A stretch of DNA of 64,000 nt from CAVYGM01 sp963768025 (GTDB lineage: Bacteria; Bacteroidota; Bacteroidia; Cytophagales; Spirosomataceae), in the NCBI GenBank assembly GCA_963768025.1, contig CAVYGM010000011.1, positions 1-64,000 on the forward strand, in the 5' to 3' direction. Positions 56,419 to 64,000 of the stretch are shown here, one piece after another (position 1 is the stretch's first letter; each line of letters starts with the position of its first letter). The position numbers and the translations under genes were made by a program. The notes under the pieces are model-generated. The model did not search any database. It was not told where the DNA came from and saw nothing but the letters and a program-made list of their open reading frames with translations.

Positions 56419-56467
56419 GGGGTTGTAGAGTTTAGTACGTAAGGTGGTATGCAAGCATACTATTTTA

Positions 56468-56475
56468 CAAACATA
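56468..56475 (-). promoter_or_regulatory. -7 element (TATGTTTG) for fadA
   Basis: It matches TAnnTTTG on the minus strand, 49 nt before ATG 56418. Confidence 0.5.
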
Positions 56476-56560
56476 AGGGGAATTGGAAGAAATCGCAACC
56501 TATTAGGTTGGATCGATCAGGAAAGTTGCGCTGAGAGGTGCCAAACCAGGAAGAAAGGGA

Positions 56561-58519
56561 TCAGGCGGGGTCGGAGAGGTCCTGGTGCAGATGATCCAGT
56601 TTTTCGAATTCAGAATTATTGCTGATGTATTCGGGGATAATGTTTTTTAACGTGGCAACCATGCCTTCCCGATCATCAGTGAGAAGAACTTTTTTAAGTT
56701 CCCGAATCGTGTACTCGATTTCCTGGTACAGCACGGGCGGTAGACGGGCAATTAGGATCTTTGGGTGGTGCGTGGGAAGGTGTGACTCCTTGTCACTGAG
56801 TAGTTCTTCGTATAGTTTTTCGCCCGGACGAAGACCAGAGAAAATTATCCGGATGTCGCGCTCCACCACCAGGCCGGAAAGCTGAATCATCCTCCGTGCC
56901 AGATCTTCGATACGAATGGGTTCGCCCATATCAAACACGAACACATCTCCGCCTTTGCCCATAGCGCCAGCTTCCAATACCAGCTGACAAGCCTCGGGGA
57001 TAGTCATGAAGTACCGGATTACATCGGGATGCGTAACGGTGATAGGCCCTCCGGCCTGAATCTGTTTTTTGAACAGTGGTACGACCGAACCGTTGGAACC
57101 CAGCACATTACCAAAGCGGGTAATGATAAAATCGGTAGTGTGGATATGGTGTGAGTTCAGACTTTGAACGTACATTTCGGCCAGCCGCTTGGTAGCCCCC
57201 ATGACATTCGTAGGGTTGACGGCCTTATCCGTGGAGACAAAGACAAATTTGGTTATTTGAAACTGTACCGAAAGGTCGGCCACAATCTTGGTGCCGAGGA
57301 TGTTAGTCCTAATGGCCTCATACGGATATTGTTCCATCAGAGGCACGTGCTTGTAGGCGGCGGCGTGAAACACCAGTTGGGGCTGGTGCAGGGCAAATAC
57401 GCTCCGCATCCTGGTCTCATCGGTAACACTGGCAATCACGGCACTTATTTCGCAGTTTCCGGTGAGCTTCGTGTAGGTATTTCTGAGTTCAAATTCAAGA
57501 TCGTAGAGGCCTGATTCAGATTGGTCAATCATGATCAGTTTTAGAGGGTTATAATGGAGCACCTGCCGGGCTATTTCGCTTCCTATGGACCCCGCTGCTC
57601 CCGTAATGGCTACTATCTGGCCTTCTATCTGCCTCTGGATATTGAGGTTATCCAGTAGAATGGGTTCTCTTTCCAACAAATCCTCTATCCTGATCTTGCG
57701 GATTTGGCCACTGCTGAGGGTCCCTTCCAGCCATTCATTCGCCGAAGGAACTACTTTAACCACCACATTTCTTTGTAGAAAATATTCCAGAATCTCCTTC
57801 TTCCGTTTGGAACTAATGCGTTGAATGGCCAGTACGATTTCGGTTTTGGACGATTTATTCTGGATGTATTTTTCATAAGCACTATCCAAATCCAGCACCC
57901 GCACGCCCGCCACGGACTTGTTGATCAGCGTTGGATTGTCGTCTATAAAACCCAGAATCTGGTAAATTTTTTGCGTATCCTTCACTAGCACGTCCCGGGT
58001 GAGAATGCCCAGGGCCCCGGCACCATAAATCATCACATCGTGTGGTACGCTGCGTTGACTGAAAGAGGTAATATCCTGGTACATGGATTTGACAAAAAAC
58101 CGACTGGCAATCATCAAAAACAGGCAAACGAAGTACTCAATCAGCAGAATGGAAACGGGAATGTACAGCGAGGTGGAATTGAAGGTGTAAAAGGCAAAAA
58201 AAGATAGAAAGACCACAATAAGGCTACTAACCGAAACTGTTTTGAAGATGAGCTTCATGTCTTCCAGGCTGGTGTGACGTACAATCCCGTGGTAGGACCG
58301 GAAGATCAGAAAACACAGCCAGCGAACCAGCAATAGAAACAGTAGGTAGTATTTGTAGGTAGGCCAATTGATTTCGGAGATGGCAAAATTGAAACGCAGA
58401 ACGCTTGCTGCCAAAAAGGAAAAGGCAACTATAAACAGATCAATGGCTAAAATGAGCCGCCGGGAAACAAAGCGGTAATGATAACTGTCGAGTACGCTTC
58501 TGAAAACTCTTTCGATCAT
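56561..58519 (-). CDS. CapD/FlaA1-type membrane UDP-sugar 4,6-dehydratase
   Basis: 652 residues. The first 150 residues hold four to five membrane helices, then a first Rossmann-like domain (MIYGAGALGILTRDVL), then the SDR catalytic domain: VAITGAAGSIGSEIARQVL, HAAAYKHVPLMEQYPYEAIRTNILGT, VSTDKAVNPTNVMGATKRLAEM (the Met replacing Tyr is typical of this long subfamily), TRFGNVLGSNGSVVPLFKKQI and VFVFDMGEPIRIEDLA. It makes a keto-deoxy UDP-sugar for surface polysaccharide synthesis. No glycosyltransferase genes are adjacent. Confidence 0.9.
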   Translation of the reverse strand: MIERVFRSVLDSYHYRFVSRRLILAIDLFIVAFSFLAASVLRFNFAISEINWPTYKYYLLFLLLVRWLCFLIFRSYHGIVRHTSLEDMKLIFKTVSVSSLIVVFLSFFAFYTFNSTSLYIPVSILLIEYFVCLFLMIASRFFVKSMYQDITSFSQRSVPHDVMIYGAGALGILTRDVLVKDTQKIYQILGFIDDNPTLINKSVAGVRVLDLDSAYEKYIQNKSSKTEIVLAIQRISSKRKKEILEYFLQRNVVVKVVPSANEWLEGTLSSGQIRKIRIEDLLEREPILLDNLNIQRQIEGQIVAITGAAGSIGSEIARQVLHYNPLKLIMIDQSESGLYDLEFELRNTYTKLTGNCEISAVIASVTDETRMRSVFALHQPQLVFHAAAYKHVPLMEQYPYEAIRTNILGTKIVADLSVQFQITKFVFVSTDKAVNPTNVMGATKRLAEMYVQSLNSHHIHTTDFIITRFGNVLGSNGSVVPLFKKQIQAGGPITVTHPDVIRYFMTIPEACQLVLEAGAMGKGGDVFVFDMGEPIRIEDLARRMIQLSGLVVERDIRIIFSGLRPGEKLYEELLSDKESHLPTHHPKILIARLPPVLYQEIEYTIRELKKVLLTDDREGMVATLKNIIPEYISNNSEFEKLDHLHQDLSDPA

Positions 58520-58795
58520 ATGTACCTTTCTGCATTAGATGTGAAGCGATTCCTTGTAGGCCTGAAGATTGGTTAAAACTATCATACCTAGAAGAGGCGT
58601 AAGTTTTGAGTTCGTGCCAAAATTAGAGACTGTGGAATTTAATCCTCTATTGAACCCACTAACTTACACTTATTTTCTGAAAATATAATTTGCTGTCTTC
58701 GGTTTTCACAAAATTGGAGGGGTTGAGTTTCGAGCAAAAAGCCCGATTTGCTCTACTTCCAAATAAACACTTCTTGACTCAGAAAGGAAAACAGT

Positions 58796-59701
58796 TCAAA
58801 GCAAATTTTTGAGCGCAGGCTCCAATTCAGGAAACTTATAGGTGAATCCGATGTCTTTCAGCCGAGTATTCTCTACGTAGCTACTTCCCAACACGACATC
58901 CGCCATTTCCCCAAATACCGTCCTCAAAGCAAACTCGGGGACATTAGGGAGCCACTGGGGGCGGTTGAGAACTTTACATATTGACTTGGTTAGCTGCTTG
59001 TTAGTAGCAGGTAGCGCAGCTACGCCGTTGTATACGCCCTGCCAGGCACTGTTCTCCATAGCTTCAATGTACAGGCGGCACATATCGTCCAGGTGAATCC
59101 ATGACATCCATTGCTTTCCACTGCCAAGCGGGGCACCAAACCCTATACGCGCCGGAGCTGCCATTCGTGGCAGTGCCCCATCTTTACTACTCAAAACCAC
59201 CCCCGTTCGTATTTTCACGGTTCGTATACCCAGGTCAGCCACCGTATCGGCGGAGGCTTCCCATTTTACGCACACATCGGCCATAAAATCGGAGCCGGGG
59301 GGCGTTTTCTCGGTGTTGCGTTGCTGTCCGGTGTCCGCACCGTAGTAGCCTATGGCCGAAGACGAAATGAATGCCTCGGGGCGTTGCCCCTGCGCCTTCA
59401 TAATGTGAGCCAATAACTCAATACTTTCGGTCCGGCTCTCCACTATGACTTTTTTGCGTTCATCGGTCCAGCGCTCATCCGCAATGCCCGCCCCGGCCAG
59501 GTGAATGAGATAGTCCATCGAATCGAGCGCCCTGGGATCTACGGTTGCTTTGGCTACGTCCCACTGGTATACCGCTACATTCGGAATAGTCTCGGACGAA
59601 CGACTCAGATAGATTACCCGATAGTCGCGTTCGAGTAATAATTCGGTGAGGCGGCGGCCAATCATTCCTGTGCCTCCGGTTATTAATACTGTCTTTGGCA
59701 T
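58796..59701 (-). CDS. TIGR01777-family epimerase (SDR39U1/YfcH type)
   Basis: 301 residues. VLITGGTGMIGRRLTELLL, DYLIHLAGAGIADERWTDERKKVIVESR, FISSSAIGYYGAD (the family's SAxGYYG), KIRTGVVLSSKDGALPRM, and the C-terminal DUF1731 part (RPQWLPNVPEFALRTVFGEMADVVLGS). Atypical SDR; substrate unknown. Confidence 0.92.
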   Translation of the reverse strand: MPKTVLITGGTGMIGRRLTELLLERDYRVIYLSRSSETIPNVAVYQWDVAKATVDPRALDSMDYLIHLAGAGIADERWTDERKKVIVESRTESIELLAHIMKAQGQRPEAFISSSAIGYYGADTGQQRNTEKTPPGSDFMADVCVKWEASADTVADLGIRTVKIRTGVVLSSKDGALPRMAAPARIGFGAPLGSGKQWMSWIHLDDMCRLYIEAMENSAWQGVYNGVAALPATNKQLTKSICKVLNRPQWLPNVPEFALRTVFGEMADVVLGSSYVENTRLKDIGFTYKFPELEPALKNLL

Positions 59702-59745
59702 AGTCGTTCGGGCTGTGAGGTTAGGTAGTTATGAAGCTGTTTGGG

Positions 59746-60594
59746 TTATTTTTCGGGAAAATCAGTACCCCCACTTTCCATAAACCGCACTAGTTCAGGA
59801 TACAATGAATTCCAGGGGAAAAAGAACTGAGTTACCATAGGAATATGCTTTTTACCTTTCAAAATACGGTAGTGAGGATTAGTAACGTGCTTTCGGTAAT
59901 CGCCCATAAATGCCTCGGTACTTTTTTCAATGGAGGGGTAGGTTTCTCCACCCCGGTAAATCAGCATCGGGGGAAGGGCCTTGTCCAGGTAATAGCGGGG
60001 CGAAGCCTGTTTCCAGGTGGCCGGCTTGTTGGTAAAGGTTTTTATGTAGGTGTTGTCGGCGCTATACTTTTGCTCCATCAAATAGCTGTACATATCCAAC
60101 CCGGCGGCATCTATCAAAATTACGCCCGCAAGCGGCGAGTTTAGGGAAAGAGCTCCCAAATAACGGTCGTCCACCGCAATGAGCGCCGCCAGATGTCCTC
60201 CCGCCGAATGCCCGGACACAAACAACTTACTGGTATCGCCCCCGTAGGTACCTATGTTTTTGAGAGTCCATTGCACGGCCCGTGCCGATGCCTGAGCCAT
60301 TTCGTCGTACGTTGCCGCGGGGCTCAGCGGATAATCAACAACGACCGTAACGATACCCTTACGGGCAAAATTCCGTCCCAGCAGGCGGTAGGTTGACTTC
60401 TGGCCGGAGTTCCAATTTCCGCCGTGAATAAAAACCAGCACCGGGCGCGCCGACGTGGCCTTGCGGGGAGCGTATACATCAAGTTTCTGTTCCTGAATTT
60501 GACGGGTGGCTTCCTGGTATACCAAGTCGCTGGTACGCTTGACAGCGCATCCCGAAAGCAGAAAAAAAAGCCCTATTACTGAGGCTAACCGCAT
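59746..60594 (-). CDS. Lipoprotein alpha/beta hydrolase (BD-FAE/carboxylesterase-like)
   Basis: 282 residues. Lipoprotein leader MRLASVIGLFFLLSGC. HGGNW oxyanion loop in VLVFIHGGNWNSGQK, nucleophile Ser in LFVSGHSAGGHLAALIA, Asp region in LPPMLIYRGGETYPS and His in KGKKHIPM. It probably hydrolyses an ester outside the cytoplasm. Convergent or divergent neighbours give no operon context. Confidence 0.88.
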   Translation of the reverse strand: MRLASVIGLFFLLSGCAVKRTSDLVYQEATRQIQEQKLDVYAPRKATSARPVLVFIHGGNWNSGQKSTYRLLGRNFARKGIVTVVVDYPLSPAATYDEMAQASARAVQWTLKNIGTYGGDTSKLFVSGHSAGGHLAALIAVDDRYLGALSLNSPLAGVILIDAAGLDMYSYLMEQKYSADNTYIKTFTNKPATWKQASPRYYLDKALPPMLIYRGGETYPSIEKSTEAFMGDYRKHVTNPHYRILKGKKHIPMVTQFFFPWNSLYPELVRFMESGGTDFPEK

Positions 60595-60763
60595 AGGGAA
60601 GGAGGGTTTGAAAAAAGTGAAAATATAAGGATGTACGTTACAAACGTGTGCCAGCCCGCAATGTTTTTTGAACTTTTTCTATGAACAAAAAAATCATTCC
60701 CGTTGACCCGAACCAATGGCCCCCAGAAAAGTGTTATACCTGGTACTCTTTTTCCCAATCTGC

Positions 60764-62780
60764 ATGAATTTTAAACTCATTTCTGACTATGTACCTACGG
60801 GCGATCAGCCCCAGGCTATACAGCAATTGATGGAGGGTATTCGCCAGGGCGAACGAGCCCAGACGTTGCTGGGAGTGACCGGCTCGGGTAAGACATTCAC
60901 CGTAGCCAACGTAGTGGCGCAAATCAACCGCCCCACGCTGGTGCTGAGCCACAACAAAACCCTGGCCGCCCAGCTTTACGGCGAATTCAAACAGTTTTTT
61001 CCCAATAATGCCGTCGAGTACTTCATCAGCTACTACGACTACTACCAGCCGGAGGCATTTATTGCTACTACCAATACCTACATCGAGAAAGACCTGATGA
61101 TCAATCAGGAAATTGATAAGCTTCGCCTTTCTACGGTGTCGTCCCTCATGAGCGGGCGGCGCGATGTACTGGTGGTTGCGTCAGTATCGTGTATCTACGG
61201 TGCGGGCAACCCCATTGAATACAAGAAAAGTATCCTGCGGGTGGGAGTGGGCGAAATCACCAGCCGCAATCAGTTTTTGTTCCGCCTCGTGGAAATCCTG
61301 TACAGCCGCACGGAGGTGGAGTTTTCGCGCGGGTACGTTCCGTGTCAAAGGCGACACGGTGGACATCTATCCCGGCTACGCGGATTTTGCCTATCGGGTG
61401 ATTTTCTTCGGGGATGAAATCGAGGAGATCCAGCGCATCGAGCCTGAGTCAGGCAAGAAGATTTCCAGTGAAAAGATGATCGCCATCTTCCCGGCCAACC
61501 TCTTCGTGACCGGACGCGATGTGCTCATGCAGTCCATCCGGGAAATTCAGGACGATCTGACCGCTCAAATCCGGTACTTCGCATCGGATGGCCGCTTGAT
61601 GGAAGCGGAGCGCATCAAAGAGCGGACGGAGTTTGATATGGAAATGATGCGGGAACTGGGCTACTGCTCGGGCATTGAGAACTACTCGCGCTACTTTGAC
61701 CGCCGCCTACCGGGGCAGCGGCCGTTTTGCCTGCTCGACTACTTTCCCGAGGATTTTCTGATGGTGGTGGACGAAAGCCACGTAACTATGCCGCAGATCC
61801 GGGCCATGTGGGGCGGCGACCGCTCGCGTAAGGAATCACTGGTGGAATACGGCTTCCGCCTGCCTTCGGCCCTGGACAACCGACCCCTGACGTTTCAGGA
61901 GTTTGAACAGCTAACGCCCCAAACCATATTTGTAAGCGCTACCCCGGCCGACTACGAGCTACGACTCACCGACGGCGTGGTGGTGGAGCAGATCATCCGA
62001 CCTACGGGCTTGCTCGATCCGGAAATCGATGTTCGTCCTAGTCTCAACCAGATTGATGACCTGCTGTCGGAAATAGATATCCGTGTCAAGCGCGGCGAGC
62101 GGGTGCTGGTCACGACCCTCACCAAACGCATGGCCGAGGAACTGAGCAAATACCTCGACCGAGTGGGCATGAAGGGCCGCTATATCCACTCGGAAGTGAA
62201 GACACTCGACCGCGTGGAAATTCTGCGCGAACTGCGGCTTGGGGTGTTCGACGTGCTGGTGGGAGTGAACCTGCTGCGTGAAGGGCTGGATCTGCCGGAG
62301 GTCTCTCTGGTAGCGATCATGGATGCCGATAAGGAAGGCTTCCTGCGCGACATCCGGTCGCTTATTCAGACTATCGGCCGCGCGGCCCGGAACGAAAATG
62401 GCAAGGTACTTATGTACGCCGACCGCATTACGGGCTCTATGCGCTCGGCCATTGACGAAACCAACCGCCGCCGCGCTATCCAAATGGCCTACAACGAGAA
62501 GCACGGCATTACGCCGAAGACGATCTTGAAATCGCGGGAGGCGATCATGGAGCAAACTTCCATTGCCGATTCCAAGGTCAGGAAAATGTACGTGGAGCCC
62601 GATGAAATTCGGATTGCGGCCGATCCGGTGGTGCAGTATATGGGGAAAAGTGATCTGCAGAAGCTCATCGCCGAAACCCAGCGCAAGATGGAAGCCGCCG
62701 CCAAGGACCTGGATTTTCTGGAAGCAGCAAGGTACCGCGATGAGGTGTTGCAGCTGAAAGAGCGGTTGAAGGGGGGATGA
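60764..62780 (+). CDS. uvrB: Excinuclease ABC subunit B (frame broken once)
   Basis: From ATG 60764 (MNFKLISDYVPTGDQPQAI). Walker A GVTGSGKTFTVANV, the beta-hairpin YYDYYQPEAFIATTNTYIEKD, SVSCIYGAGNP, DESHVTMPQIRAMWGGDRSRKE, helicase motifs QTIFVSATPADYE and QTIGRAARNENGKV, and the C-terminal UVR domain DLDFLEAARYRDEVLQLKERL. The break is in GGGTAC at 61331: removing one G changes SRGYVPCQRR into SRGTFRVKGDTVDIYPGY, giving 671 residues, the normal size. UvrB verifies lesions in nucleotide-excision repair. A true loss is unlikely; base-calling error is favoured. Confidence 0.93.
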
Positions 62781-62797
62781 CGATACACAAGAGAAAA

Positions 62798-62823
62798 ATG
62801 GGTGGTGTTGACGCACCACCCAT
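62798..62823 (-). terminator. Intrinsic terminator on the minus strand after the AAA gene region
   Basis: ATGGGTGGTG/CACCACCCAT around TTGACG; on the minus strand it is followed by TTTTTCTCTT. Confidence 0.6.
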
Positions 62824-62913
62824 CGGCCTAATCGAGAGTACTTGTGTAAATGCTTTCCTTTATTTTTTCAATTTGCCTCACGAGATCCGTGGCTCGGCGA
62901 CGATGGTTTTCAG

Positions 62914-63036
62914 CTATGAATTCAAGCCCTGGCTACTCACTTCCTCAGCCCGGCGGCTCAGTAGATTGCGGCGCTTTTGCATCATACGCAGAGCTACCCA
63001 TTGGGTAGAATCAATTTCCTCTATCTGCTTTTTCAT
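62914..63036 (-). CDS. Possible 40-residue peptide downstream of the AAA gene
   Basis: Starts MKKQIEEIDSTQWVALRMMQKRR and ends SSQGLNS. Charged, no known motif, lying between the AAA/DUF4143 stop and the terminator. It could equally be untranslated 3' sequence. Confidence 0.25.
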   Translation of the reverse strand: MKKQIEEIDSTQWVALRMMQKRRNLLSRRAEEVSSQGLNS

Positions 63037-63074
63037 TAGGTCTTTTTCGAATGGGCATTCCCCAACCCCGTTGG

Positions 63075-64000
63075 TCAGTTCATAAGGAAAGACCTCCAAT
63101 TCACGACCTGTATGCCATTGCTTCGGTGCTGAGTTTGATCACCACCGTACAGCACTACCGCTTTTTCTTCCCCGCTCAACTGATTCCAGTACTCAATATT
63201 TTTGAAGTAGTCATTTTGAATTGTTTGTCCTGATTTTATTTCAATCGGTAGCAAACTAATTCCTTCGTCAACAATAATATCCACTTCCCGGCCTGTTTTA
63301 TCGCGCCAATAGGATAGGTTAACTTCCTCCCCAACGTTCAGGCGCACCTTCACTAGTTCGGTGACGACCATATTCTCGAATATCGCTCCCCGAAAGGGAT
63401 GGTTAGTGAGGAGTTCGAAAGAACGGATCCGGAGTAGCGAGCACACCAATGCCGTATCGTAAAAATAAATTTTGGGGCGCTTTATGATGGTCTTGTTGAA
63501 GTTCTTATAGTGTGGTTTGAGCAGGTATACCACAAAACTACTTTCCAGAATACTCAACCACGCCTGAATCGTCTTAGAGTCAACCCCTGCCTCAATGCCC
63601 AAAGCACTCATATTAAGCTCCTGCCCGCATCGCCCGGCCAAGAGTGCTATGAATCGCTCGAAGGTCAGAAGATCATTGATATTCTTGATTTGTCTCACAT
63701 CCCGCTCCACGTAGGTTCTGATGTAGTTGCGGCACCAGTCATTGACCGGGAGATTCTGGTCATAGATCGGTGGATAAAAGCCTTTTACCATTAATTCATT
63801 ATCCGTTACCGGTAGCAAATTCGCCTCATAAAGTTCTCTCATCGAGAAAGGGAGCAGAAGCAAATGGGCAATTCGCCCTGCCAAAGTCTGAGAGATGGAC
63901 TGCTGCAGTAGAAAGTTGTTGGAACCTGTCAGGATATACATTCCCTTTTGGGATGAGTTATCCAGAATCTCCTGCAAATAAGAAAATAACTGGGGAACTC
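63075..64000 (-). CDS. AAA_14/DUF4143-family ATPase, 5' end outside the window
   Basis: Partial: the frame is open to the window edge (VPQLFSYLQEILDNS), so the Walker A/B part is missing. Present are YILTGSNNFLL (sensor-like), LAGRIAHLLLLPFSMRELYEA, the DUF4143 region (NYIRTYVERDVRQIKNINDLLTFERFIALLAGRCGQELNMSALG, KIYFYDTALVCSLL, GAIFENMVVTEL), and a PD-(D/E)xK-like end (YWRDKTGREVDIIV...LLPIEIKSGQT). These abundant archaeal/bacterial ATPases are of uncertain role, possibly linked to toxin-antitoxin or mobile functions. Confidence 0.85.
   Translation of the reverse strand, partial: VPQLFSYLQEILDNSSQKGMYILTGSNNFLLQQSISQTLAGRIAHLLLLPFSMRELYEANLLPVTDNELMVKGFYPPIYDQNLPVNDWCRNYIRTYVERDVRQIKNINDLLTFERFIALLAGRCGQELNMSALGIEAGVDSKTIQAWLSILESSFVVYLLKPHYKNFNKTIIKRPKIYFYDTALVCSLLRIRSFELLTNHPFRGAIFENMVVTELVKVRLNVGEEVNLSYWRDKTGREVDIIVDEGISLLPIEIKSGQTIQNDYFKNIEYWNQLSGEEKAVVLYGGDQTQHRSNGIQVVNWRSFLMN

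Overview
The window looks like chromosomal DNA from a member of the Bacteroidota, most likely the Cytophagales (Spirosomaceae/Cytophagaceae type). The evidence is the Bacteroidota -7 promoter element TAnnTTTG in front of several genes, a BtuB/BtuG-type surface cobalamin importer, secreted Gfo/Idh/MocA oxidoreductases and TIM-barrel sugar isomerases, ThuA/PQQ-dehydrogenase fusions, a NagB-PIG-L fusion, and a GC content of a little over one half outside one AT-rich island. This is inference from gene content; no rRNA or tRNA gene is present to confirm it.

Layout: 0.1-8.8 kb holds periplasmic or secreted carbohydrate-oxidation proteins (a ThuA/glucose-sorbosone dehydrogenase/PKD/cytochrome c/CBM6 protein, a VCBS-repeat protein, a cupredoxin/dehydrogenase/HEAT protein) and a D-aminoacylase remnant. 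9-19.7 kb holds an unassigned secreted protein, cytochrome bd oxidase (cydAB), a DUF4256 protein, a TolB-like propeller, glgX, a DinB protein and a propionyl-CoA-synthetase-like gene. 19.9-26.3 kb is an accessory island: a DUF433/DUF5615 toxin-antitoxin pair, an AT-rich three-gene operon (C5-cytosine methyltransferase, MORC/MutL-like GHKL ATPase, a protein of unknown role), an array of small hairpins, a decayed HigBA pair and a 45-bp palindrome. 26.4-40.7 kb holds purU, a sugar isomerase, a riboswitch-controlled B12 uptake pair, EamA, Uma2, a jelly-roll protein, a MITE-like element, an SDR, an SGNH esterase, nagB-PIG-L, glyA and tatC. 40.8-41.6 kb is a second TA module with a dead toxin beside a relic of a bioF-like gene. 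41.7-50.2 kb holds a bioF-like gene, a dipeptide epimerase, nadK, an OYE reductase, two secreted sugar enzymes, a CBS protein and a hydrolase. 50.5-64 kb holds an amine-oxidase-type flavoprotein, a LytTR regulator, fadJ and fadA separated by opposing lipoprotein fragments, a CapD-type dehydratase, two small enzymes, uvrB and the 3' part of an AAA/DUF4143 gene that runs off the window.

A pervasive oddity is that roughly twenty reading frames or frame segments are broken by single-base indels, mostly in homopolymers, in housekeeping genes (uvrB, fadJ) as well as accessory ones. I read most of these as assembly or base-calling errors. Such genes are annotated as one CDS over the full span with the break described. 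'Pseudogene' is kept for genes with in-frame stops, deletions or only a fragment left.

The most interesting candidate system is the methyltransferase/GHKL ATPase/unknown-protein operon at 20.8-24.96 kb: its genes overlap, it is AT-rich, it lacks the GGTACC word that is otherwise over-represented, and it contains no recognisable restriction nuclease.
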